From: Hydractinia symbiolongicarpus
Taxonomy: Eukaryota > Cnidaria > Hydrozoa > Anthoathecata > Hydractiniidae
DNA: 64,000 bases
NCBI RefSeq assembly: GCF_029227915.1
Contig: NC_079881.1
Span: forward strand, 24,839,501-24,903,500
Direction: 5' to 3'
Shown here: positions 35,037 through 49,620 of the stretch, piece after piece
Numbering within the stretch: the stretch's first letter is position 1
Layout: the number at the start of each line of letters is the position of its first letter
Program-made: the position numbers and the translations under genes
The notes under the pieces: model-generated
What the model was told of the DNA's origin: nothing
What the model saw: only the letters and a program-made list of their open reading frames with translations
The model's database searches: none

Positions 35037-38000
35037 ACATTGTTTTTTCACCACTAAAACGCATGAGACTTGTAGTTTTCAAAAATGATTTCATTTTTGA
35101 TGAGACGCTGAATAAAAGGAGTTTAATCTCCGGCAAACGAAAACCCGCCATTTCCCGTAAATCCCGGACTTGGCCCGTATAGTCGAATGTATACAAAGAA
35201 AGTACCCAGGGAGTAAACTCATTTCCCAAACGATTTTTTAAATTATTTTTTCACCACTAAGACGCATGAGACTTGTAGTTTTCAAAAATGATTTCATTTT
35301 TTATGAGACGCTGAATAAAAGGAGTTTAATCGCCGGCAAACGAAAATCCGCGATTTCCCGTATATCCCGGACTCGGCCCGTATAGTCAAAAGTATACAAA
35401 GAAAGTACCCAGGGAGTAAACTCATTTCCCAAACGATTCTTTAAATTATTTTTCGCCACTAAAACGCATGAGACTTGTAGTTTTCAAAAATGATTTTATT
35501 TTTGATGAGACGCTGAGTAAAAAGAGTTTAATCTCCGGCAAACGAAAACCCGCGATTTCCCGTAAATCCCGGGCTTGGCCCGTATAGTCGAATGTATACA
35601 AAGAAGGTACCCAGGGAGTAAACTCATTTCCCGAACGATTTTTTAAATTATTTTTCCACCACTAAGACGCATGAGACTTGTACTTTTCAAAAATGATTTC
35701 ATTTTTTATGAGACGCTGAATAAAAGGAGTTAAATCGCCGGCAAACGAAAACCCGCGATTTCCCGTAAATCCCAGGCTTGACCCGTATAGTCAAATGTAT
35801 ACAAAGAAAGTAAACTGGGAGTAAACTTATTTCCCGAACGATTTTTTAAATTAATTTTTTACCACTAAAACGCATAAGACTTGTAGTTTTTAAAAACGAT
35901 TTCATTTTTGATGAGACGCTGAATAAAAGGAGTTTAATCGCCGGCAAACAAAAACCCGCGATTTTCCGTATATCACGGACTCGGCCGGTAAAGTGAAAAG
36001 TATACAAAGAAAGTAAGCAGGGAGTAAACTCATTTCCCAAACGATTCTTTCAATTATTTTTTCACCACTAAATCGCATGAGACTTGTAGTTTTCAAAAAT
36101 GTTTTCATTTTTAAAGAGACGCTGTATAAAAGGAGTTTAATCGCCGACAAACGAAAACCCGCGATTTGCCGTAAATCCCGGGCTTGACCCGTATAGTCGA
36201 ATGTATAAAAAGAATGTAAATTGGGAGTAAACTCATTTCCCGAACGATTTTTTAAATTAATTTTTTACCACTAAAACGCATGAGACTTGTAGTTTTCAGG
36301 AATGATTTCATTTTTGATGAGACGCTGAATAAAAGGAGTTTAATCGCCGGCTAACGAAAAACCGCGATTTCCCGTAAATCCCGGGCTTGGCCCGTATAGT
36401 CGAATGTATACAAAGAAAGTACCCAGGGAGTAAACTCATTTCCCGAACGATTCTTTAAATTATATTTTCACCACTAAAACGCATGAGACTTGTACTTTTC
36501 AAAAATGATTTTATTTTTGATGAGACGCTGAATAAAAGGAGTTTAATCGGCGGCTAACGAAAAACCGCGATTTCCCGTAAATCCCGGGCTTGGCCCGTAT
36601 AGTCGAATGTATACAAAGAAAGTACCCAGGGAGTAAACTCATTTCCCGAACGATTCTTTAAATTATATTTTCACCACTAAAACGCATGAGACTTGTACTT
36701 TTCAAAAATGATTTTATTTTTGATGAGACGCTGAATAAAAGAAGTTTAATCGCCGGCAAACGAAAACCCGCGATTTCCCGTAAATCCCGGGCTTGGCCCG
36801 TATAGTCGAATGTATACAAAGAAAGTACCCAGGGAGTAAACTCATTTCCCGAACGATTTTTTAAATTATTTTTCCACCACTAAGACGCATGAGACTTGTA
36901 GTTTTCAAAAATGATTTCATTTTTTATGAGACGCTGAATAAAAGGAGTTTAATCGCCAGCAAACGAAAATCCGCGATTTCCCGTAAATCCCGGACTCGGC
37001 CCGTATAGTCAAAAGTATACAAAGAAAGTACCCAGGGAGTAAACTCATTTCCCAAACGATTCTTTAAATTATTTTTCGCCACTAAAACGCATGAGACTTG
37101 TAGTTTTCAAAAATGATTTTATTTTTGATGAGACGCTGAGTAAAAAGAGTTTAATCTCCGGCAAACGAAAACCCGCGATTTCCCGTAAATCCCGGGCTTG
37201 GCCCGTATAGTCGAATGTATACAAAGAAGGTACCCAGGGAGTAAACTCATTTCCCGAACGATTTTTTAAATTAATTTTTTACCACTAAAACGCATAAGAC
37301 TTGTAGTTTTCAAAAACGATTTCATTTTTGATGAGACGCTGAATAAAAGGAGTTTAATCGCCGGCAAACGAAAACCCGCGATTTTCCGTATATCACGGAC
37401 TCGGCCCGTACAGTGAAAAGTATACAAAGAAAGTAAGCAGGGAGTAAACTCATTTCCCAAACGATTCTTTCAATTATTTTTTCACCACTAAATCGCATGA
37501 GACTTGTAGTTTTCAAAAATGATTTCATTTTTAAAGAGACGCTGTATAAAAGGAGTTTAATCGCCGACAAACGAAAACCCGCGATTTGCCGTAAATCCCG
37601 GGCTTGACCCGTATAGTCGAATGTATACAAAGAAAGTACCAAGGGAGTAAACTCATTTCCCGAACGATTTTTTAAATTATATTTTCACCACTAAAACGCA
37701 TGAGACTTGTACTTTTCAAAAATGATTTTATTTTTGATGAGACGCTGAATAAAAGAAGTTTAATCGCCGGCAAACGAAAACCCGCGATTTCCCGTAAATC
37801 CCGGGCTTGGCCCGTATAGTCGATTGTATACAAAGAAAGTACCCAGGGAGTAAACTCATTTCCCGAACGATTTTTTAAATTATTTTTTCACCACTAAGAC
37901 GCATGAGATTGTAGTTTTCAAAAATGATTTCGTTATTGATGAGACCCTGAATAAAGGGAGTTTAATCGCCAGCAAACGAAAACCCGCGATTTCCCGTAAA

Positions 38001-38640
38001 TCCCTGGCTTGGCCGTATAGTCGAATGTATACAAAAAAAATACCCAGGGAGTACACTCATTACCCGAACGATTTTTTAAATTATTTCTTCACCACTAAAA
38101 CGCATGAGACTTGTAGTTTTCAAAATTGATTTCATTTTTGATGAGACGCTGAATAAAAGAAGTTTAATCGGCGGCAAACGAAAGCCCGAGATTTCCCGTA
38201 AATCCCGGGCTTGGCCCGTATAGTCAAAAGTATACAAAGAAAGTACCCAGGGAGTAAACTCATTTCCCAAACGATTCTTTAAATTATTTTTCGCCACTAA
38301 AACGCATGAGACTTGTAGTTTTCAAAAATTATTTTATTTTTGATGAGACGCTGAATAAAAAAAGTTTAATCTCCGGCAAACGAAAACCCGCGATTTCCCG
38401 TAAATCCCGGGCTTGGCCCGTATAGTCGAATGTATGCAAAGAAGGTACCCAGGGAGTAAACTCATTTCCCGAACGATTTTTTAAATTATTTTTTCACCAC
38501 TAAGACGCATGAGACTTGTAGTTTTCAAAAATGATTTCATTTTTTATGAGACCCTGAACAAAAGGAGTTAAATCGCCGGCAAACGAAAACCCGCGATTTC
38601 CCGTAAATCCCGGGCTTGACCCGTATAGTCAAATGTATAC
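35037..38640 (+). repeat. 7-monomer periodicity, diverged copies
   Basis: The unusual variant ttttaaagagacgctgtat recurs near 36110, 37530 and 38948, spacings of about 1420 and 1418 bp (seven monomers). Companion units share gttaaatcgcc, taaaaagagttt and tttttcgccac. Near 37.9 kb an A-B pair from the left-hand family is embedded, with a one-base loss in its anchor (gcatgagattgtag). The first 1.2 kb also matches 61401-62594. No gene is present. Confidence 0.75.
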
Positions 38641-41600
38641 AAAGAAAGTAAACTGGGAGTAAACTTATTTCCAGAACGATTTTTTAAATTAATTTTTTAC
38701 CACTAAAACGCATAAGACTTGTAGTTTTCAAAAACGATTTCATTTTTGATGAGACGCTGAATAAAAGGAGTTTAATCGCCGGGAAACGAAAACCCGCGAT
38801 TTTCCATATATCACGGACTCGGCCCGTACAGTGAAAAGTATACAAAGAAAGTAAGCAGGGAGTAAACTCATTTCCCAAACGATTCTTTCAATTATTTTTT
38901 CACCACTAAAACGCATGAGACTTGTAGTTTTCAAAAATGATTTCATTTTTAAAGAGACGCTGTATAAAAGGAGTTTAATCGCCGACAAACAAAAACCCGC
39001 GATTTGCCGTAAATCCCGGGCTTGACCCGTATAGTCGATTGTATACAAAGAATGTAAATTGGGAGTAAACTCATTTCCCGAACGATTTTTTAAATTAATT
39101 TTTTACCACTAAAACGCATGAGACTTGTAGTTTTCAGAAATGATTTCATTTTTGATGAGACGCTGAATAAAAGGAGTTTAATCACCGGCTAACGAAAAAC
39201 CGCGATTTCCCGTAAATCCCGGGCTTGGCCCGTATAGTCGAATGTATACAAAGAAAGTACCCACGGAGTAAACTCATTTCCCGAACGATTCTTTAAATTA
39301 TATTTTCACCACTAAAACGCATGAGACTTGTACTTTTCAAAAATGATTTCATTTTTGATGAGACGCTGAATAAAAGAAGTTTAATCGCCGGCAAACGAAA
39401 ACCCGCGATTTCCCGTAAATCCCGGGCTTGGCCCGTATAGTCGAATGTATACAAAGAAAGTACCCAGGGAGTAAACTCATTTCCCGAACGATTTTTTAAA
39501 TTATTTTTTCACCACTAAGACGCATGAGACTTGTAGTTTTCAAAAATGATTTCGTTATTGATGAGACGCTGAATAAAGGGAGTTTAATCGCCGGCAAACG
39601 AAAACCCGCGATTTCCCGTAAATCCCTGGCTTGGCCGTATAGTCGAATGTATACAAAAAAAATACCCAGGGAGTACACTCATTACCCGAACGATTTTTCA
39701 AATTATTTCTTCACCACTAAAACGCATGAGACTTGTAGTTTTCAAAATTGATTTTATTTTTGATGAGACGCTGAATAAAAGAAGTTTAATCGGCGGCAAA
39801 CGAAAGCCCGAGATTTCCCGTAAATCCCGGGCTTGGCCCGCATAGTCGAATGTATACAAAGAAAGTACCCAGGGAGTAAACTCATTTCCCGAACGATTTT
39901 TTAAATTATTTTTTCACCAGTAAGACGCATGAGACTTGTAGTTTTCAAAAATGATTTCATTTTTTATGAGACGCTGAATAAAAGGAGTTTAATCGCCGGC
40001 AAACGAAAACCCTCGATTTTCCGTAAATCCCGGACTCAGCCCGTATAGTCAAAAGTATACAAAGAAGGTACCCAGGGAGTAAACTCATTTCCCGAACGAT
40101 TCTTTAAATTATTTTTCACCACTGGAACGCATGAGACTTGTAGTTTTCAAAAATGATTTCGTTATTGATGAGACGCTGAATAAAAGGAGTTTAATCGCCG
40201 GCAAACGAAAACCCGCGATTTCCCGTAAATCCCGGCCTTGACCCGTATAGTCAAAAGTATACAAAGAAAGTACCCAGGGAGTAAACTCATTTCCCAAACG
40301 ATTCTTTAAATTATTTTTTCACCACTAAAACTTATGAGACTTGTAGTTTTCAAAATTGATTTCGTTTTTGATGAGACGCTGAATAAAAGGAGTTTAATCG
40401 CTGGCAAACGAAAACCCGCGATTTCCCGTAAGTCCCGGGCTTGGCCGTATAGTCGAATGTATACAAAGAAAGTACCCAGGGAGTAAACTCATTTCCCAAA
40501 CGATTCTTTAAATTATTTTTTCACCACTAAAACGCATAAGACTTGTAGTTTTCGAAAATGATTTCATTTTTGATGAGACGCTGAATAAAAGAAGTTTAAT
40601 CGCCGGCAAACGAAAACCCGCGCTTTCCCGTATATCCTGGAATCGGCCCGTATAGTCGAATGTATACAAAGAAAGTAAACTGGGAGTAAACTCATTTTCC
40701 GAGCGATTTTTTAAATTAATTTTTTACCACTAAAACGCATAAGACTTGTAGTTTTCAAAAACGATTTCATTTTTGATGAGACGCTGAATAAAAGGAGTTT
40801 AATCGCCGGCAAACGAAAACCCGCAATTTCCCGTAAATCCCGGACTCGGCCCGTATAGTCAAAAGTATACAAAGAAAGTACCTAGGGAGTAAACTCACTT
40901 CCCGAACGATTCTTTAAATTATTTTTTCACCACTAAAACGCATGAGACTTGTAGTTTTTAAAAATGATTTCATTCTTGATGAGACGCTGAATAAAAGGAG
41001 TTTAATCGCCGGCAAACGAAATCCCGCCATTTTCCGTATATCACGGCCTCGGCCCGTACAGTGAAAAGTATACAAAGAAAGTACCCAGGGAGTAAACTCA
41101 TTTGCCGAACGATTTTTTGAATTATTTCTTTACCACTAAAACGCATGAGACTTGTAGTTTCCAAAAATGATTTCATTTTTGATGAGACGCACAATAAAAG
41201 GAGTTTAATCGCCGGCAAACGAAAACCCGCGATTTGACGTAAATCCCGGACTTGACCCGTATAGTAAAATGTATTTAAAGAAAGTAAACTGGGAGTAAAC
41301 TCATTTCCCGAACGATTTTTTAAATTAATTTTTTACCACTAAAACGCATAAGACTTGTAGTTTTCAAAAATGATTTCATTTTTGATGAGACGCGGAATAA
41401 AAGGAGTTTAATCTCCTGCAAACGAAAACCCGCGATTTCCCGTAAATCCCGGACCCTGCCCGTATATTCAAAAGTATACAAAGAATGTACGCAGGGAGTA
41501 AACTCATTTCCCGAACGATTCTTTAAATTATATTTTCACCACTAAAACGCATGAGACTTGTACTTTTCAAAAATGATTTCGTTTTTGATGAGACGCTGAA

Positions 41601-42086
41601 TAAAAGAAGTTTAATCGCCGGCAAACGAAAACCCGCGATTTCCCGTATATCCCGGGCTTGGCCCGTATAGTCGAATGTATACAAAGAAAGTACCCAGGGA
41701 GTAAACTCATTTCCCGAACGATTTTTTAAATTATTTTTTCACCACTAAGACGCATGAGACTTGTAGTTTTCAAAAATGATTTCGTTATTGATGAGACGCT
41801 GAATAAAGGGAGTTTAATCGACGGCAAACGAAAACCCGCGATTTCCCGTAAATCCCTGGCTTGGCCGTATAGTCAAAAGTATACAAAGAAGGTACCCAGG
41901 GAGTAAACTCATTTCCCGAACGATTCTTTAAATTATTTTTCACCACTGGAACGCATGAGACTTGTAGTTTTCAAAAATGATTTCGTTATTGATGAGACGC
42001 TGAATAAAAGGAGTTTAATCGCCGGCAAACGAAAACCCGCGATTTCCCGTAAATCCCGGCCTTGACCCGTATAGTCAAAAGTATAC
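38641..42086 (+). repeat. 17-mer higher-order unit, copy 1 (3446 bp)
   Basis: This starts at the aaactgggag tail of a class D/L-like unit carrying tatttccagaacg. It runs through a ttttaaagag unit, a C-like unit, I, A (39524), B, a J-like unit, K, a unit with aaaacttatgag, F', G', E, D, H, I, A and a K unit. The block ends exactly where the second copy begins. No gene is present. Confidence 0.85.
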
Positions 42087-45000
42087 AAAGAAAGTAAACT
42101 GGGAGTAAACTTATTTCCAGAACGATTTTTTAAATTAATTTTTTACCACTAAAACGCATAAGACTTGTAGTTTTCAAAAACGATTTCATTTTTGATGAGA
42201 CGCTGAATAAAAGGAGTTTAATCGCCGGGAAACGAAAACCCGCGATTTTCCATATATCACGGACTCGGCCCGTACAGTGAAAAGTATACAAAGAAAGTAA
42301 GCAGGGAGTAAACTCATTTCCCAAACGATTCTTTCAATTATTTTTTCACCACTAAAACGCATGAGACTTGTAGTTTTCAAAAATGATTTCATTTTTAAAG
42401 AGACGCTGTATAAAAGGAGTTTAATCGCCGACAAACAAAAACCCGCGATTTGCCGTAAATCCCGGGCTTGACCCGTATAGTCGATTGTATACAAAGAATG
42501 TAAATTGGGAGTAAACTCATTTCCCGAACGATTTTTTAAATTAATTTTTTACCACTAAAACGCATGAGACTTGTAGTTTTCAGAAATGATTTCATTTTTG
42601 ATGAGACGCTGAATAAAAGGAGTTTAATCACCGGCTAACGAAAAACCGCGATTTCCCGTAAATCCCGGGCTTGGCCCGTATAGTCGAATGTATACAAAGA
42701 AAGTACCCACGGAGTAAACTCATTTCCCGAACGATTCTTTAAATTATATTTTCACCACTAAAACGCATGAGACTTGTACTTTTCAAAAATGATTTCATTT
42801 TTGATGAGACGCTGAATAAAAGAAGTTTAATCGCCGGCAAACGAAAACCCGCGATTTCCCGTAAATCCCGGGCTTGGCCCGTATAGTCGAATGTATACAA
42901 AGAAAGTACCCAGGGAGTAAACTCATTTGCCGAACGATTTTTTAAATTATTTTTTCACCACTAAGACGCATGAGACTTGTAGTTTTCAAAAATGATTTCG
43001 TTATTGATGAGACGCTGAATAAAGGGAGTTTAATCGCCGGCAAACGAAAACCCGCGATTTCCCGTAAATCCCTGGCTTGGCCGTATAGTCGAATGTATAC
43101 AAAAAAAATACCCAGGGAGTACACTCATTACCCGAACGATTTTTCAAATTATTTCTTCACCACTAAAACGCATGAGACTTGTAGTTTTCAAAATTGATTT
43201 CATTTTTGATGAGACGCTGAATAAAAGAAGTTTAATCGGCGGCAAACGAAAGCCCGAGATTTCCCGTAAATCCCGGGCTTGGCCCGCATAGTCGAATGTA
43301 TACAAAGAAAGTACCCAGGGAGTAAACTCATTTCCCGAACGATTTTTTAAATTATTTTTTCACCAGTAAGACGCATGAGACTTGTAGTTTTCAAAAATGA
43401 TTTCATTTTTTATGAGACGCTGAATAAAAGGAGTTTAATCGCCGGCAAACGAAAACCCTCGATTTTCCGTAAATCCCGGACTCAGCCCGTATAGTCAAAA
43501 GTATACAAAGAAGGTACCCAGGGAGTAAACTCATTTCCCGAACGATTCTTTAAATTATTTTTCACCACTGGAACGCATGAGACTTGTAGTTTTCAAAAAT
43601 GATTTCGTTATTGATGAGACGCTGAATAAAAGGAGTTTAATCGCCGGCAAACGAAAACCCGCGATTTCCCGTAAATCCCGGCCTTGACCCGTATAGTCAA
43701 AAGTATACAAAGAAAGTACCCAGGGAGTAAACTCATTTCCGAAACGATTCTTTAAATTATTTTTTCACCACTAAAACTTATGAGACTTGTAGTTTTCAAA
43801 ATTGATTTCGTTTTTGATGAGACGCTGAATAAAAGGAGTTTAATCGCTGGCAAACGAAAACCCGCGATTTCCCGTAAGTCCCGGGCTTGGCCGTATAGTC
43901 GAATGTATACAAAGAAAGTACCCAGGGAGTAAACTCATTTCCCAAACGATTCTTTAAATTATTTTTTCACCACTAAAACGCATAAGACTTGTAGTTTTCG
44001 AAAATGATTTCATTTTTGATGAGACGCTGAATAAAAGAAGTTTAATCGCCGGCAAACGAAAACCCGCGATTTCCCGTATATCCTGGAATCGGCCCGTATA
44101 GTCGAATGTATACAAAGAAAGTAAACTGGGAGTAAACTCATTTTCCGAGCGATTTTTTAAATTAATTTTTTACCACTAAAACGCATAAGACTTGTAGTTT
44201 TCAAAAACGATTTCATTTTTGATGAGACGCTGAATAAAAGGAGTTTAATCGCCGGCAAACGAAAACCCGCAATTTCCCGTAAATCCCGGACTCGGCCCGT
44301 ATAGTCAAAAGTATACAAAGAAAGTACCTAGGGAGTAAACTCACTTCCCGAACGATTCTTTAAATTATTTTTTCACCACTAAAACGCATGAGACTTGTAG
44401 TTTTTAAAAATGATTTCATTCTTGATGAGACGCTGAATAAAAGGAGTTTAATCGCCGGCAAACGAAATCCCGCCATTTTCCGTATATCACGGCCTCGGCC
44501 CGTACAGTGAAAAGTATACAAAGAAAGTACCCAGGGAGTAAACTCATTTGCCGAACGATTTTTTGAATTATTTCTTTACCACTAAAACGCATGAGACTTG
44601 TAGTTTCCAAAAATGATTTCATTTTTGATGAGACGCACAATAAAAGGAGTTTAATCGCCGGCAAACGAAAACCCGCGATTTGACGTAAATCCCGGACTTG
44701 ACCCGTATAGTAAAATGTATTTAAAGAAAGTAAACTGGGAGTAAACTCATTTCCCGAACGATTTTTTAAATTAATTTTTTACCACTAAAACGCATAAGAC
44801 TTGTAGTTTTCAAAAATGATTTCATTTTTGATGAGACGCGGAATAAAAGGAGTTTAATCTCCTGCAAACGAAAACCCGCGATTTCCCGTAAATCCCGGAC
44901 CCGGCCCGTATAGTCAAAAGTATACAAAGAATGTACGCAGGGAGTAAACTCATTTCCCGAACGATTCTTTAAATTATATTTTCACCACTAAAACGCATGA

Positions 45001-45532
45001 GACTTGTACTTTTCAAAAATGATTTCGTTTTTGATGAGACGCTGAATAAAAGAAGTTTAATCGCCGGCAAACGAAAACCCGCGATTTCCCGTATATCCCG
45101 GGCTTGGCCCGTATAGTCGAATGTATACAAAGAAAGTACCCAGGGAGTAAACTCATTTCCCGAACGATTTTTTAAATTATTTTTTCACCACTAAGACGCA
45201 TGAGACTTGTAGTTTTCAAAAATGATTTCGTTATTGATGAGACGCTGAATAAAGGGAGTTTAATCGACGGCAAACGAAAACCCGCGATTTCCCGTAAATC
45301 CCTGGCTTGGCCGTATAGTCAAAAGTATACAAAGAAGGTACCCAGGGAGTAAACTCATTTCCCGAACGATTCTTTAAATTATTTTTCACCACTGGAACGC
45401 ATGAGACTTGTAGTTTTCAAAAATGATTTCGTTATTGATGAGACGCTGAATAAAAGGAGTTTAATCGCCGGCAAACGAAAACCCGCGATTTCCCGTAAAT
45501 CCCGGCCTTGACCCGTATAGTCAAAAGTATAC
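42087..45532 (+). repeat. 17-mer higher-order unit, copy 2 (3446 bp)
   Basis: Every marker of 38641-42086 reappears at +3446: ccagaacg, the A-class unit at 42970, aaaacttatgag, cctagggag, gacgcggaat and atcgacggc. By eye I noted only about six base differences, including 39485/42931, 39752/43198, 40622/44068 and two near 41456/44902. The duplication is recent, recently converted, or a possible assembly artefact. Confidence 0.85.
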
Positions 45533-47225
45533 AAAGAAAGTACCCAGGGAGTAAACTCATTTCCCAAACGATTCTTTAAATTATTTTTTCACCACTAAAA
45601 CTTATGAGACTTGTAGTTTTCAAAATTGATTTCGTTTTTGATGAGACGCTGAATAAAAGGAGTTTAATCGCTGGCAAACGAAAACCCGCGATTTCCCGTA
45701 AGTCCCGGGCTTGGCCGTATAGTCGAATGTATACAAAGAAAGTACCCAGGGAGTAAACTCATTTCCCAAACGATTCTTTAAATTATTTTTTCACCACTAA
45801 AACGCATGAGACTTGTAGTTTTCAAAAATGATTTCATTTTTGATGAGACGCTGAATAAAAGGAGTTTAATCGCCGGCAAACGAAAACCCGCAATTTCCCG
45901 TAAATCCCGGACTCGGCCCGTATAGACAAAAGTATACAAAGAAAGTACCCAGGGAGTAAACTCACTTCCCGAACGATTCTTTAAATTATTTTTTCACCAC
46001 TAAAACGCATGAGACTTGTAGTTTTTAAAAATGATTTCATTCTTGATGAGACGCTGAATAAAAGGAGTTTAATCGCCGGCAAACGAAATCCCGCCATTTT
46101 CCGTATATCACGGCCTCGGCCCGTACAGTGAAAAGTATACAAAGAAAGTACCCAGGGAGTAAACTCATTTGCCGAACGATTTTTTGAATTATTTCTTTAC
46201 CACTAAAACGCATGAGACTTGTAGTTTCCAAAAATGATTTCATTTTAGATGAGACGCACAATAAAAGGAGTTTAATCGCCGGCAAACGAAAACCCGCGAT
46301 TTGACGTAAATCCCGGACTTGACCCGTATAGTGAAATGTATTTAAAGAAAGTAAACTGGGAGTAAACTCATTTCCCGAACGATTTTTTAAATTAATTTTT
46401 TACCACTAAAACGCATAAGACTTGTAGTTTTCAAAAATGATTTCATTTTTGATGAGACGCGGAATAAAAGGAGTTTAATCTCCTGCAAACGAAAACCCGC
46501 GATTTCCCGTAAATCCCGGACCCGGCCCGTATAGTCAAAAGTATACAAAGAATGTACGCAGGGAGTAAACTCATTTCCCGAACGATTCTTTAAATTATAT
46601 TTTCACCACTAAAACGCATGAGACTTGTACTTTTCAAAAATGATTTCGTTTTTGATGAGACGCTGAATAAAAGAAGTTTAATCGCCGGCAAACGAAAACC
46701 CGCGATTTCCCGTAAATCCCGGGCTTGGCCCGTATAGTCGAATGTATACAAAGAAAGTACCCAGGGAGTAAACTCATTTCCCGAACGATTTTTTAAATTA
46801 TTTTTTCACCACTAAGACGCATGAGACTTGTAGTTTTCAAAAATGATTTCGTTATTGATGAGACGCTGAATAAAGGGAGTTTAATCGACGGCAAACGAAA
46901 ACCCGCGATTTCCCGTAAATCCCTGGCTTGGCCGTATAGTCGAATGTATACAAAAAAAATACCCAGGGAGTACACTCATTACCCGAACGATTTTTTAAAT
47001 TATTTCTTCACCACTAAAACGCATGAGACTTGTAGTTTTCAAAATTGATTTCATTTTTGATCAGACGCTGAATAAAAGAAGTTTAATCGGCGGCAAACGA
47101 AAACCCGAGATTTCCCGTAAATCCCGGGCTTGGCCCGCATAGTCGAATGTATACAAAGAAAGTACCCAGGGAGTAAACTCATTTCCCGAACGATTTTTTA
47201 AATTATTTTTTCACCACTAAGACGC
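45533..47225 (+). repeat. Partial third copy of the 17-mer, shortened
   Basis: To about 45780 the sequence follows 40263-40510 at +5270. From about 45820 it follows at +5067, so one monomer was removed by fusing two units. It keeps aaaacttatgag, gacgcggaat and atcgacggc. Near 46940 it leaves the 17-mer and ends in a full A (anchor 46821) and B, then J at 47226. No gene is present. Confidence 0.75.
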
Positions 47226-49620
47226 ATGAGACTTGTAGTTTTCAAAAATGATTTCATTTTTTATGTGACGCTGAATAAAAGGAGTTTAATCGCCGGCAAA
47301 CGAAAACCCTCGATTTTCCGTAAATCCCGGACTCGGCCCGTATAGTCAAAAGTATACAAAGAAAGTACCCAGGGAGTAAACTCATTTCCCGAACGATTCT
47401 TTAAATTATTTTTCACCACTGGAACGCATGAGACTTGTAGTTTTCAAAAATGATTTCGTTATTGATGAGACGCTGAATAAAAGGAGTTTAATCGCCGGCA
47501 AACGAAAACCCGCGATTTCCCGTAAATCCCGGCCTTGACCCGTATAGTCGAATGTATACAAAGAAAGTAAACTGGGAGTAAACTCATTTCCCGACGATTT
47601 TTTAAATTATTTTTTCACCACTAAAATGCATGAGACTTGTAGTTTTCAAAAATGATTTCGTTTTTGATGAGACGCTGAATAAAAGGAGTTTAATCGCCGG
47701 CAAACAAAAACCCGCGATTTGCCGTAAATCCCGGGCTTCACCCGTATAGTCAAATGTATACAAAGAAAGTAAACTGGGAGTAAACTCATTTCACGAACGA
47801 TTTTTTAAATTAATTTTTTACCACTAAAATGCATAAGACTTGTAGTTTTCAAAAACGATTTCATTTTTGATGAGACGTTGAATAAAAGGAGTTTAATAGC
47901 CGGCAAACGAAAACCCGCAATTTCCCGTAAATCCCGGATTCGGCCCGTATAGTCAAAAGTATACAAAGAAAGTACCCAGGGAGTAAACTCATTTCCCGAA
48001 CGATTCTTTAAATTATTTTTTCACCACTAAAACGCATGAGATTTGTAGTTTTCAAAAATGATTTCATTTTTGATGAGACGCTGAATAAAAGGAGTTTAAT
48101 CGCCGGCAAATGAAAACCCGCGATTTCCTGTATATCCCGGAATCGGCCCGTATAGTCGAATGTATACAAAGAAAGTACTCAGGGAGTAAACTCATTTCTT
48201 GAACGATTTTTTAAATTCTTTTTTCACCACTAAAACGCATGAGACTTGTAGTTTTCAAAAATGATTTCATTTTTGATGAGACGCTGAATAAAAGGAGTTT
48301 AATCTCCGGCAAACGAAAACCCGCGATTTCCCGTAAATCCTGGACCCGGCCCGTATAGTCAAAAGTATACAAAGAACGTACGCAGGGAGTAAACTCATTT
48401 CCCGAACGATTCTTTAAATTATATTTTCACCACTAAAACGCAGGAGACTTGTACTTTTCAAAAATGATTTCATTTTTTATGAGACGCTGAGTAAAAGGAG
48501 TTTAATCGCCGGCAAACGAAAACCCGCGATTTCCCGTAAATCCCGGACTCGGCCCGTATAGTCAAAAGTATACAAAGAAAGTACCCAGGAAGTAAACTCA
48601 TTTCCCGAACGATTCTTTAAATTATTTCTTCACCACTAAAACGCATGAGACTTGTAGTTTTCAAAAATGATTTCATTATTGATGACACGCTGAATAAAAG
48701 GAGTTTAATCGCCGGCAAACGAAAACCCGCGATTTGCCGTAAATCCCGGCTTGACCCGTATAGGTAAATGTATACAAAGAAAGTAAACTGGGAGTAAACT
48801 CATTTCCCGAACGATTTTTTAAATTAATTTTTTACCACTAAAACGCATAAGACTTGTAGTTTTCAAAAAAGATTTCATTTTTGATGAGACGTTGAATAAA
48901 AGGAGTTTAATCGCCGGCAAACGAAAACCCGCAATTTGCCTTAAATCCCGTGCTTGACCCGTATAGTCAAATGTATACAAAGAAAGTAAACTGGGAGTAA
49001 ACTCATTTCACGAACGATTTTTTAAATTAATTTTTTACCACTAAAACGCATAAGACTTGTAGTTTTCAAAAATGATTTCATATTTGATGAGACGCTGAAT
49101 AAAAGGAGTTTAATCGCCGGCAAACGAAAACCCGCGATTTCCTGTATATCCCGGAATCGGCCCGTATAGTCAAAAGTATACAAAGAAAGTACCCAGGGAG
49201 TAAACTCATTTCCCGAACGATTCTTTAAATTATTTTTCCCCACTAAAACGCATGAGACTTGTTGTTTTCAAAAATGATTTCATTTTTGATGAGACGCTGA
49301 ATAAAAGGAGTTTAATCGCCGGCAAATGAAAACCCGCAATTTCCTGTATATCCCGGAATCGGCCCGTATAGTCGAATGTATACAAAGAAAGTACCCAGGG
49401 AGTAAACTCATTTCTTGAACGATTTTTTAAATTCTTTTTTCACCACTAAAACGCATGAGACTTGTAGTTTTCAAAAATGATTTCATTTTTGATGAGACGC
49501 TGAATAAAAGGAGTTTAATCTCCGGCAAACGAAAACCCGCGATTTTCCGTAAATCCTGGACCCGGCCCGTAGATTGAAAAGTATACAAAGAACGTACGCA
49601 GGGAGTAAACTCATTTCCCG
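47226..49620 (+). repeat. J-K-L cassette followed by 27-34 kb type units
   Basis: J (with tatgtgacg), K (anchor about 47428) and L (aaatgcatgag, cttcacccg) are followed by units in the order seen at 31.6-34.5 kb: H-type with cctggacccgg, I''-type (here with gcaggagactt), the gatgacac unit, the gacgttgaat unit and the catatttgatg unit (49079). This is the same family without local tandem duplication. No gene is present. Confidence 0.7.

Noticed and set aside
37910-37925. Possible gene start or functional change where the anchor reads gcatgagattgtag
   Set aside because: It is a one-base loss in an A-class unit with normal satellite on both sides.
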